From assembly GCF_024723255.1 (NCBI RefSeq), contig NZ_JANIAC010000001.1, forward strand, positions 263,548-327,547: 64,000 nucleotides of DNA, given 5' to 3'. The notes under the pieces were generated by a model. That model saw nothing but the letters and a program-made list of their open reading frames with translations, searched no databases and was not told where the DNA came from. Every line of letters begins with the position of its first letter. Position 1 is the first letter of the stretch. This stretch comes from Aestuariibaculum sp. M13 (GTDB lineage Bacteria > Bacteroidota > Bacteroidia > Flavobacteriales > Flavobacteriaceae). Below are positions 8,046-15,990 of this stretch, piece after piece. A program made the translations under genes and the position numbers.

Positions 8046-9509
8046 TTAATTTTTACTCGGAATGTTCTTTAGTATTTCTAAAACAAATGCCCAGTATTTT
8101 TGAACTGAAGAAATCTGTGCACGTTCATCTGGACTGTGTGCTCCTTTAATATTAGGACCAAAACTAATCATATCCATTTCAGGATAATTTTGCCCAAGAA
8201 TACCACATTCTAATCCGGCATGACAAGCAGCTACATGCGCCTGTTCTCCATTTAAATCCTCGTATAATTTACTCATCACTTTTAAAATGGCAGAATCCAT
8301 ATTTGGCGCCCAACCAGGATAATCGCCTGAAAACTCAACTTCACAACCCGTTAATTCAAATGTCGCTCTTAAGGTATTCGCTAAATCCATTTTTGAACTC
8401 TCAACCGAAGATCGCGTTAAACATCCTACGTGAATATTTCCATTTTTAATAATAACCTTAGCTATATTATTTGATGTTTCCACCAAATTAGGAATATCTG
8501 CACTCATACGGTAAACACCATTATGTGCAGCATAAAGTGCTCTGGTAAACCCTTCCTGAATACCTAAATCCATAATTTTCTCTGGCGTATCACATTTAGA
8601 AACTAAAATTTCTAAATCTGGTTCCATGATTTTTAACTCATTCTTAATAACATCTGCTAAAATCTTAGTTTCTAATACAAATGCTTCTTCATGAATGGCA
8701 TCGATAGCCACAACAGCAACACTCTCGCGAGGAATGGCATTACGTAAACTTCCTCCTTCTAATTGCGAAATACGTAATCCATAATTTTCGAAACCGTCAA
8801 ATAACATGCGGTTCATAATTTTGTTGGCATTACCAAGACCTTCATGAATCTGCATTCCTGAATGTCCTCCTTGCAACCCTTTTACTTTTATCTCGAATCC
8901 AATTTTAAATTCCGGTGTTTCTTCTTCCTCATAAGTTCTGGTGGCCGTAACATCGATTCCTCCGGCGCAACCTACACCAATCTCATCATCTTCTTCGGTA
9001 TCTAAATTCAATAAAATACCACCTGAAAGCAATCCGCCTTTTAAGCCCATTGCTCCAGTCATTCCTGTTTCTTCATCAATGGTAAATAAAGCTTCTATGG
9101 CAGGATGAGCAATATCGGTGCTTTCTAAAATAGCCATAATCGTTGCCACACCTAAACCGTTATCGGCACCAAGGGTCGTTCCTTTCGCGCGTACCCAATC
9201 GCCATCAATATACATATCAATACCCTGAGAATCGAAATCGAAAACGGTATCGTTATTTTTTTGGTGAACCATATCTAAATGCGACTGCATCACCACAGTA
9301 ATTTTATCTTCCATTCCTGCGGTTGCAGGCTTCTTTATGATGACATTCCCAACAGCATCAACTACTGTTTCTAAACCTAAGTTTTCACCGAAACTTTTCA
9401 TAAACGCTATAACACGCTCTTCTTTTTTTGAAGGACGTGGAACTTCGTTTAAATCGGCGAATTTATTCCACAATTGTTGGGGTTGAAGTTGTCTTATTTC
9501 TGAACTCAT
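8046..9509 (-). CDS. pepD: Aminoacyl-histidine (cytosol non-specific) dipeptidase, M20C
   Basis: Zinc dipeptidase of the PepD family hydrolysing dipeptides such as carnosine-type Xaa-His in the cytoplasm. The M20 metal-site pattern is intact: MQSHLDMVH (His and Asp ligands), TTLGADNGLG, FTIDEETGMTGAMG (catalytic Glu), and the C-terminal AACHAGLECG and GPNIKGAHSPDER segments. A length of 487 residues is the E. coli PepD size. No signal peptide. Divergent from the DUF3810 gene. A -7 box TACCTTTG lies at 9532-9539. Confidence 0.96.
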   Translation of the reverse strand: MSSEIRQLQPQQLWNKFADLNEVPRPSKKEERVIAFMKSFGENLGLETVVDAVGNVIIKKPATAGMEDKITVVMQSHLDMVHQKNNDTVFDFDSQGIDMYIDGDWVRAKGTTLGADNGLGVATIMAILESTDIAHPAIEALFTIDEETGMTGAMGLKGGLLSGGILLNLDTEEDDEIGVGCAGGIDVTATRTYEEEETPEFKIGFEIKVKGLQGGHSGMQIHEGLGNANKIMNRMLFDGFENYGLRISQLEGGSLRNAIPRESVAVVAIDAIHEEAFVLETKILADVIKNELKIMEPDLEILVSKCDTPEKIMDLGIQEGFTRALYAAHNGVYRMSADIPNLVETSNNIAKVIIKNGNIHVGCLTRSSVESSKMDLANTLRATFELTGCEVEFSGDYPGWAPNMDSAILKVMSKLYEDLNGEQAHVAACHAGLECGILGQNYPEMDMISFGPNIKGAHSPDERAQISSVQKYWAFVLEILKNIPSKN

Positions 9510-9531
9510 TTTTATATAGTTTTAGTACTTG

Positions 9532-9539
9532 CAAAGGTA
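9532..9539 (-). promoter_or_regulatory. -7 promoter box of pepD
   Basis: Minus-strand TACCTTTG, 22 bases before the pepD ATG. No TTG at the canonical -33 distance. Confidence 0.5.
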
Positions 9540-9566
9540 GCAAAAACCCACAGATTTAAGTCGCTA

Positions 9567-9632
9567 CTCCTGATGGAAGTGGCATCCTTTTTTTAGAAGC
9601 ATGACAAAAAAAGATATAACGAACAGCAGGAA
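9567..9632 (+). ncRNA. Structured RNA-like element, resembles the Flavo-1 motif
   Basis: TCCTG (9568-9572) pairs with CAGGA (9627-9631). Inside, ATCcTTTTTTT (9584-9594) pairs with AAAAAAAGAT (9606-9615), with one bulged C and a terminal loop of 11 bases. The unpaired joining strands ATGGAAGTGGC and ATAACGAACAG complete the element. From memory, the pattern GAnGGAAGnGGCATCC - variable hairpin - GATATAnCGAACAGCAGG recurs across Flavobacteriia intergenic regions and I believe it matches the Rfam Flavo-1 RNA, whose function is unknown; the name needs a covariance-model check. A second mini-hairpin (CCGA-CCA-TCGG) follows at about 9653-9663. Confidence 0.6.
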
Positions 9633-9677
9633 GAAACCTTAACGGATAAACACCGACCATCGGGTACTTATTTTTAT

Positions 9678-9685
9678 TATTTTTG
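9678..9685 (+). promoter_or_regulatory. -7 promoter box only four bases from the DUF3810 start codon
   Basis: TATTTTTG at 9678-9685, ATG at 9690. If used, the transcript would begin at or very near the A of the start codon, so the mRNA would be leaderless. Confidence 0.5.
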
Positions 9686-9689
9686 AAAT

Positions 9690-10757
9690 ATGCAGATAAA
9701 GAAAAAGACCATTATTGCCCTGCTTATTATTCCGCAATATCTGTTTGTTAAGCTACTGGGCAAGTATCCTGAATTTGTTGAAACCTATTACAGTAATGGA
9801 CTGTATCCAATAATTTCGAAGCTATTTCGATATACGCTGGGCTGGTTACCGTTTTCGTTTGGTGATTTAATCTATGCTTTTGCCATAATCTATATATTAA
9901 GATGGCTGTATTTAAACAAAACCCGTATTTTGAAAGATAGTCTGAATTGGGTGATTGATGTAACTGTAGCACTGTCTGTTATTTTCTTTTTGTTTCATTT
10001 ATGCTGGGGATTAAATTACCACCGATTACCGCTTCATAAAAACTTAAACCTAAATCGCGATTATACTACAGAACAATTGGTCGCTGTTACCGAAAAGCTC
10101 ATTAAAAAATCGAACGAGCTGCATTTAAAAATCACCAATAATGATACTATTAAAGTTACCGTCCCCTATAGCAAAACAGTAATTTTAAACATGGCGCCTA
10201 TAGGTTATGAAAACTTAAAAACCATATTTCCACATTTGGAATACCACCCAAAAAGTGTAAAAAAGTCGCTATTTAGTTACCCGCTAACATATATGGGTTT
10301 TAGTGGTTATTTAAATCCGTTAACCAACGAGGCTCAAGTTGACGCCATTATTCCAACCATTAAAATACCAACAACATCTTCTCATGAAATTGCTCACCAG
10401 CTGGGCTATGCTGCTGAAAACGAAGCTAATTTTATAGGCTGTTTAGCGGCTATTAATCATGATGATATTTACTTTAATTATGCCGGCTTTACTTTTGGAT
10501 TACGCTATTGCTTAAACGAAGTCTATTCTCGAGATGAATGTCTTTACGACGACTTAGTTGCCGATGTTAATGAGGGCGTTTTAAAAAATTATAAAGAAAC
10601 CCGCGACTTCTGGGAAGCTCATGCCAATCCGTTAGAACCCTTTTTCAAAATCTTTTACAGTAACTATTTAAAAGCCAACCAACAAAGCAAAGGCATGGAA
10701 AGTTACAGTTATGTGGTAGCATTACTGAGCAATTACTTCAATGAAAAATCTTTATGA
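9690..10757 (+). CDS. DUF3810 membrane protein with metalloprotease-like HExxH motif
   Basis: A 355-residue protein with about three N-terminal membrane segments (residues about 5-25, 50-75 and 85-110) followed by a soluble domain. That domain holds SSHEIAHQLGYAAENEANF near residue 230: an HExxH zinc motif followed by a downstream Glu, as in gluzincin-type metallopeptidases. I recognise this as the DUF3810 family common in Bacteroidota and Firmicutes; its substrate is not known to me. The segment LHLCWGLNYHRLPL is also typical. The start ATG lies very close to a -7 box, suggesting a leaderless mRNA. It is divergent from pepD and precedes the amidohydrolase pair. Confidence 0.85.
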   Translation: MQIKKKTIIALLIIPQYLFVKLLGKYPEFVETYYSNGLYPIISKLFRYTLGWLPFSFGDLIYAFAIIYILRWLYLNKTRILKDSLNWVIDVTVALSVIFFLFHLCWGLNYHRLPLHKNLNLNRDYTTEQLVAVTEKLIKKSNELHLKITNNDTIKVTVPYSKTVILNMAPIGYENLKTIFPHLEYHPKSVKKSLFSYPLTYMGFSGYLNPLTNEAQVDAIIPTIKIPTTSSHEIAHQLGYAAENEANFIGCLAAINHDDIYFNYAGFTFGLRYCLNEVYSRDECLYDDLVADVNEGVLKNYKETRDFWEAHANPLEPFFKIFYSNYLKANQQSKGMESYSYVVALLSNYFNEKSL

Positions 10758-10833
10758 AAAGTTAAAATTTACTGAATATTATTCAATAAAATTAGATTTT
10801 TCGTACATTTAAAACTTAACTAACCTCTATCAC

Positions 10834-13803
10834 ATGCTGAAAAATTATTTAGCAGGTATGGCCATTGTATTTTCAACGAGCCTATTTGCACAGGATTATT
10901 TTCCAAAAAATGATGGCGTACACACTGTGAACAAAAACTACACCGCCATAACAAACGCCAAGCTATTTGTTACTCCCTCACAAATTATTGAAAACGGAAC
11001 TCTTCTTATTCAAGATGGAAAAGTAGTTGCTACCGGATCATCGGTTTCCATTCCAAAAAATTCAATTATTATCGATGTTGAAGGTAAAAGCATCTACCCA
11101 TCTTTTATCGATGTCTTTTCTTCTTTCGGAATTGAAGTTCCAAACGCATCTTCTGCTTCAAGTAGAAGATCAAGGCAATATGATTCTTCACGTACAGGTT
11201 ATTACTGGAACGACCATATCATGCCTGAAAAACATGCAACAGATGCATTTAATTACAATACTAAAGAAGCTACCGAATTATTAAAAGCCGGGTTTGGAGT
11301 TGTAAACACACATATTCCTGATGGTATTGTTAGAGGTACAGGCGTATTGATTGCATTGAATAATGAGCAAGGCAACCAATACCGTATTATAGATGAAAAT
11401 TCAGGACAATATTCCTCTTTTAGTAAAAGTATAACATCTCAACAAGCCTATCCTACTTCTTTAATGGGAAGCATGGCTTTATTAAGACAGGTATTTATTG
11501 ATGCCGACTGGTATGCTGGTGGCCATATAGATACCAAAGACTTATCATTAGAAGCCTTTAACGACAATAAAAATCTGGTTCAGTTTTTTGATGCCGGAAG
11601 TCGAGCCAACATTATGCGAGCCGACAAAGTTGGTGATGCTTATGGCGTGCAATACGTGATGTTAGGCGGTGGTGATGAATATGAGCGCATTGCCGATATT
11701 AAAGCCTCTCAAGCCAAACTTATATTGCCATTAAATTTCCCTGATGCTTACGATGTGGAAGATCCGTTTTTATCATCGGCATTAACTTTGGGAGATATGA
11801 GAGCCTGGAATCAAAGACCTTCAAATCCTAAAATATTATCTGAGAATGATATTATCTTTGCATTTACGACACACAGTTCAAAATCTCTAAAAGAATTTAG
11901 GGAAAACTTACTCAAAGCAATTGAAACGGGGCTTTCTAAAGAAAAAGCTCTGGAAGCCTTAACTATGATTCCAGCGCAACTTTTAGGAAAAGAACAACTT
12001 ATTGGTTCTCTCGAAAAAGGGCATCTGGCGAATTTTATTGTAACCTCAGGTGATATCTTCGACAAAAAGACCACCATTTACGAAAACTGGGTACAGGGCA
12101 ATAAAACAACATTTGAAGACATCAATAAAAAGGATATAAAAGGTGATTACAAAGTAACTTTAGCAAATGAGAACTATAGCATGTCTATTTCAGGCGAATT
12201 GAGTAAACCTAAAATTGAAGTTAAACAAGGTGAACAAAAGCTAAATGCCAACCTGACTTACAAAGATGACTGGGTTAATATTGCAATCGCATCAAAAGAT
12301 TCTACCAAACAGGAGTTTATAAGAATAACTGCTTTAACTGAAAAGGATCGCGTGTTAAGAGGAAAGTATATTCTACCAAACGGCAGTGAATTTCCTTTAA
12401 AAATTACGGCTGAAGAAAAAGAAGCTGAAGATTCCAAATCGGAAACCGAAACAAAAGACACAAACATTCTTTTACCTGTTACCTACCCAAATAAAGCCTA
12501 CGGTTTCGCCGAAATGCCAAAGGCTGAAACCTTGTTATTTAAAAATGCCACGGTTTGGACAAACGAAAAAGACGGCATTTTAGAAAACACCGATGTACTA
12601 ATTAAAGACGGTAAAATTTCTAAAATTGGCAAAAACCTATCCAATGGAAAAGCTACAGTAATCGACGCCACTGGTAAGCATTTAACAGCTGGAATTATAG
12701 ACGAGCACTCTCATATTGCCGCTGCCGCAATTAATGAAGCTGGACAAAACTCATCTGCCGAAGTTACCATCGAAGATGTTATTAATGAAACCGATGTTAA
12801 TATTTACCGAAACCTTGCCGGCGGCGTTACCTCCATTCAAATTCTACATGGTTCGGCGAACCCTATTGGTGGACGTTCGGCTATCATCAAACTAAAATGG
12901 GGAGAATCGGCAAATAATTTAGTTTACGACAACACCCCTAAATTCATAAAATTTGCCCTTGGTGAAAATGTCAAGCAGTCTAACTGGAGTGGTGGCAGAT
13001 TTCCGCAAACACGTATGGGGGTTGAACAGGTATATATCGATTACTTTACCCGAGCTAAGGAATACGATGCTTTAAAGAAAAGCGGAAAACCTTATAAAAC
13101 AGACTTAGAATTGGAGGTTTTAGCTGAAATTCTAAACAAAGAACGCTTCATTTCCTGTCACTCCTATGTACAAAGCGAAATTAATATGCTTATGAAAGTA
13201 GCCGAAAAATTCGACTTCAACATTAATACATTTACCCATATTCTTGAAGGCTATAAAGTAGCCGATAAAATGGTTGAGCATGGCGTTGGCGGATCGACAT
13301 TTAGCGATTGGTGGGCTTATAAATTCGAAGTTAACGACGCTATTCCGTACAATGCGAGCATTATGCACAATGCTGGTGTTACGGTTGCTATTAATAGTGA
13401 CGATGCCGAAATGTCTCGCAGACTAAATCAGGAAGCTGCAAAAACCATTAAATATGGTGGCGTTAGTGAAGAAGATGCCTGGAAGTTTGTGACTTTAAAC
13501 CCTGCCAAATTATTACATCTCGATGATCGTGTTGGAAGCATAAAGGTTGGTAAAGATGCTGATGTCGTTTTATGGTCTCACAATCCTTTAAGTATTTACG
13601 CTAAAGCTGAAAAAACAATTATAGAAGGTGTTACCTATTTCGATATTGAGCAAGATAAAAAGATGCGTAAAGCCATTAAAACAGAAAAAAACCAGTTGAT
13701 TAATATGATGCTTCAATCTAAAAACAAAGGTGATAAAACGCAACCTGTTAAAAAGAAAGAACACAAACACTTACACTGCGATTCTATTGAAAATGAGATT
13801 TAA
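10834..13803 (+). CDS. Exported tandem amidohydrolase-family protein (one degenerate, one intact module)
   Basis: A 989-residue protein with signal peptide MLKNYLAGMAIVFSTSLFAQ, so periplasmic or outer-membrane facing. It contains two imidazolonepropionase-like amidohydrolase modules joined by a beta-rich linker (about residues 440-540). In the first module the usual metal-binding GFIDxHxH is replaced by SFIDVFSSFG and the late Asp is also missing, so it is probably not catalytic. The second keeps IIDEHSHIAA (near residue 623), CHSYVQSE, THILEGY and the Asp in INSDDAEMSRR, so it should bind metal. The C-terminus is Lys/His-rich. Substrate unknown; cyclic amide or dipeptide hydrolysis is typical of the superfamily. 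Cotranscribed with the next gene, 10 bases on. Confidence 0.85.
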   Translation: MLKNYLAGMAIVFSTSLFAQDYFPKNDGVHTVNKNYTAITNAKLFVTPSQIIENGTLLIQDGKVVATGSSVSIPKNSIIIDVEGKSIYPSFIDVFSSFGIEVPNASSASSRRSRQYDSSRTGYYWNDHIMPEKHATDAFNYNTKEATELLKAGFGVVNTHIPDGIVRGTGVLIALNNEQGNQYRIIDENSGQYSSFSKSITSQQAYPTSLMGSMALLRQVFIDADWYAGGHIDTKDLSLEAFNDNKNLVQFFDAGSRANIMRADKVGDAYGVQYVMLGGGDEYERIADIKASQAKLILPLNFPDAYDVEDPFLSSALTLGDMRAWNQRPSNPKILSENDIIFAFTTHSSKSLKEFRENLLKAIETGLSKEKALEALTMIPAQLLGKEQLIGSLEKGHLANFIVTSGDIFDKKTTIYENWVQGNKTTFEDINKKDIKGDYKVTLANENYSMSISGELSKPKIEVKQGEQKLNANLTYKDDWVNIAIASKDSTKQEFIRITALTEKDRVLRGKYILPNGSEFPLKITAEEKEAEDSKSETETKDTNILLPVTYPNKAYGFAEMPKAETLLFKNATVWTNEKDGILENTDVLIKDGKISKIGKNLSNGKATVIDATGKHLTAGIIDEHSHIAAAAINEAGQNSSAEVTIEDVINETDVNIYRNLAGGVTSIQILHGSANPIGGRSAIIKLKWGESANNLVYDNTPKFIKFALGENVKQSNWSGGRFPQTRMGVEQVYIDYFTRAKEYDALKKSGKPYKTDLELEVLAEILNKERFISCHSYVQSEINMLMKVAEKFDFNINTFTHILEGYKVADKMVEHGVGGSTFSDWWAYKFEVNDAIPYNASIMHNAGVTVAINSDDAEMSRRLNQEAAKTIKYGGVSEEDAWKFVTLNPAKLLHLDDRVGSIKVGKDADVVLWSHNPLSIYAKAEKTIIEGVTYFDIEQDKKMRKAIKTEKNQLINMMLQSKNKGDKTQPVKKKEHKHLHCDSIENEI

Positions 13804-13813
13804 TAATATAAAG

Positions 13814-15115
13814 ATGAAAACATTCTTATCATACATAGCTTTTGTTTGTTGCCTTAACGCATTTGCACAACAAACACCTGCTACAAAACAAACAAAGGAC
13901 ATTGCTATCCTGGGAGCAAAGGCTCATATAGGTAATGGTACTGTTATTGAAAACAGTGTTATTATATTAAGTGACGGGAGAATTACAAACATTGTTGATG
14001 GCGATGTAGTAAAACTAAATTTAACCAACATCGATGTTATTAATGCTAATGGCAAACATGTTTATCCTGGTTTTATTTTACCAAACTCCACTCTTGGGTT
14101 GGTAGAAATCGATGCTGTAAAAGCCTCAGATGATGAAAAAGAAATGGGAGCCTGGAACCCCCACATTAGAAGTTTAATTGCCTATAATGCCGAATCTAAA
14201 ATTGTTGAAAGTTTAAGACCTAACGGCGTACTTATCGGGCAAATTACCCCGCAAGGCGGACGTATGTCAGGAACATCATCTGTCGTTCAATTTGATGCCT
14301 GGAACTGGGAAGACGCTGCTATTAAAATTAATGATGCCATTCATCTGAACTGGCCAAGTAATTTTTCAGCTTCTCATGCCTTATTTTCAAATACCCGTAC
14401 AGGAATTTCAGCGAATGAAAACTACAACGAACAGATTAAAGAAATTGAAACTTATTTTCAAAATGCAATAGCCTATAATAAGGGCGATAAAAAACCGACC
14501 AATCTGCCTTTTACTTCTATGGAGGGTCTTTTTAATGGAAATCAAAAATTGTTCATCCATGTTAATGAAGAAAAAGGTATTATCGATGCTACTAACTTTT
14601 GTAAAACCTTTCAATTAAATAATGTCGTAATTGTTGGTGGAAAAGAAGCTTATAAGACTATTGATATTTTAAAAGAAAACAACATTCCTGTGGTTTTAAA
14701 TCGCGTGCATTCGCTTCCTGATAGCGACGACGATGATTATAATCTACCCTACAAAACCGCGCGTTTATTGGTTAATCAAGGTATAACGGTTTGTTTGGAC
14801 AGCAGTGGTGATATGGAACGTATGAGTTCAAGAAACCTACCTTTTTATGCAGGAACTACAGTTACTTACGGTTTATCTCAGGAACAGGCTTTACAATTAA
14901 TAACTCTAAATGCAGCAAAAGTTTTAGGGATCGATACCGATTATGGTTCTTTAGAAAAAGGGAAAAGTGCTACATTATTTATTTCAGAAGGTGATGCACT
15001 TGATATGAAAACAAATACTATTTCTCATGCCTTTATTGATGGCAGACAAATTAGTTTGGAAACGCACCAAACGGAACTTTGGAAACGGTATTCAGAAAAA
15101 CTTAAAACCAAATAA
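13814..15115 (+). CDS. Exported amidohydrolase-like protein with degenerate metal site
   Basis: A 433-residue protein starting at ATG 13814 (MKTFLSYIAFVCCLNAFAQ, a good signal peptide), 10 bases after the previous gene; the frame is open upstream but that part overlaps the neighbour. It has the N-terminal beta-sandwich (AILGAKAHIGNGTVIENSVIIL) and C-terminal composite domain of imidazolonepropionase-like amidohydrolases. However, VYPGFILPNSTLGLVEID replaces the HxH metal motif and CLDSSGDMERMSS lies where the catalytic Asp region should be. It resembles the degenerate first module of its neighbour and likely works with it rather than alone. A strong terminator follows. Confidence 0.82.
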   Translation: MKTFLSYIAFVCCLNAFAQQTPATKQTKDIAILGAKAHIGNGTVIENSVIILSDGRITNIVDGDVVKLNLTNIDVINANGKHVYPGFILPNSTLGLVEIDAVKASDDEKEMGAWNPHIRSLIAYNAESKIVESLRPNGVLIGQITPQGGRMSGTSSVVQFDAWNWEDAAIKINDAIHLNWPSNFSASHALFSNTRTGISANENYNEQIKEIETYFQNAIAYNKGDKKPTNLPFTSMEGLFNGNQKLFIHVNEEKGIIDATNFCKTFQLNNVVIVGGKEAYKTIDILKENNIPVVLNRVHSLPDSDDDDYNLPYKTARLLVNQGITVCLDSSGDMERMSSRNLPFYAGTTVTYGLSQEQALQLITLNAAKVLGIDTDYGSLEKGKSATLFISEGDALDMKTNTISHAFIDGRQISLETHQTELWKRYSEKLKTK

Positions 15116-15116
15116 T

Positions 15117-15146
15117 AAAAAAGCGAGCAGTATAGCTCGCTTTTTT
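15117..15146 (+). terminator. Terminator after the amidohydrolase pair
   Basis: Perfect 12-bp arms AAAAAAGCGAGC and GCTCGCTTTTTT with a 6-base loop immediately after the stop codon. Confidence 0.92.
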
Positions 15147-15172
15147 ATTTACTTCAAGTCTTTTTAAATACG

Positions 15173-15180
15173 TATTTTTG
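15173..15180 (+). promoter_or_regulatory. -7 promoter box close to the RNA methyltransferase start
   Basis: TATTTTTG followed by only eight bases before ATG 15189, again implying a very short or absent leader. Confidence 0.5.
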
Positions 15181-15188
15181 TCCTCCAT

Positions 15189-15986
15189 ATGAGCAAACAA
15201 ATAACAAGCATACAGAATTCGTATATAAAGCAATTAGTTCAACTAAAAGATAAATCTCGTGAACGTAAAAAATCGGGGGTGTTTTTAATTGAAGGTGTTC
15301 GTGAACTTTCTTTAGCTGTAAAAGGTGGTTATCAACTTGATACTGTTTTATTTTACCCGGATTTAATTTCTGAATCTGAAATTAAGGATTTTGTTAACTC
15401 TTCTATCAATCTTATTGAAATCTCGAAAGAGGTCTATGAGAAATTAGCCTATCGCGACACTACAGAAGGGGTTTTAGCTGTTGCAAAATGTAAAACACAT
15501 CAGTTTGAAAATTTGAAATTCAACACCAAAACGCCTTTAATTTTAGTTGCCGAAGCGCCAGAAAAACCAGGAAATATTGGAGCCTTGTTAAGAACAGCCG
15601 ACGCAGCCAATGCCGATGCTGTAATTATTGCCAATCCCAAAACCGACTTATACAACCCGAACATTATCCGTTCAAGTGTAGGTTGTGTGTTTACAAACCA
15701 GATTGCAACCGGAACAACCGAAGAAATCATCTCTTTTTTAAGTTCTCAGAACATCAATATTTACTGCGCTGCACTACAAGCTTCAGTTGATTATCACACA
15801 CAGGATTTCACCAAACCAACCGCTATTGTTGTTGGTACCGAAGCGACTGGATTAAGTAATACCTGGCAAAAACATTCAACCCAAAACATCATCATTCCCA
15901 TGCAAGGCGAGATCGATTCTATGAACGTGTCGGTTGCTGCCGGCATCCTGATTTTTGAAGCCAAACGCCAAAGAAATTTCAAATAA
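15189..15986 (+). CDS. TrmH/SpoU-family RNA 2'-O-ribose methyltransferase
   Basis: A 265-residue SPOUT-fold enzyme using S-adenosylmethionine to methylate ribose in rRNA or tRNA. The N-terminal L30e-like RNA-binding domain covers about residues 5-95 (KDKSRERKKSGVFLIEGVREL). The three SPOUT motifs are intact: EKPGNIGALLRTADAA, VVGTEATGLS and MQGEIDSMNVSVAAGILIFE, which form the trefoil knot. It groups with RlmB/TsnR-like proteins but the exact site cannot be read from sequence. The Ste24-like gene starts four bases after its stop, so the two are cotranscribed. Confidence 0.93.
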   Translation: MSKQITSIQNSYIKQLVQLKDKSRERKKSGVFLIEGVRELSLAVKGGYQLDTVLFYPDLISESEIKDFVNSSINLIEISKEVYEKLAYRDTTEGVLAVAKCKTHQFENLKFNTKTPLILVAEAPEKPGNIGALLRTADAANADAVIIANPKTDLYNPNIIRSSVGCVFTNQIATGTTEEIISFLSSQNINIYCAALQASVDYHTQDFTKPTAIVVGTEATGLSNTWQKHSTQNIIIPMQGEIDSMNVSVAAGILIFEAKRQRNFK

Positions 15987-15990
15987 AAAC

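Noticed and set aside
9571-9594. Possible terminator (GATG...CATC then a T-run)
   Set aside because: The stem is too short and no plus-strand gene ends here; the T-run pairs instead with the A-run of the structured RNA-like element.
10773-10785. 13-bp palindrome TGAATATTATTCA upstream of the first amidohydrolase gene
   Set aside because: Single occurrence in AT-rich DNA with no second copy or regulatory context; chance cannot be excluded.
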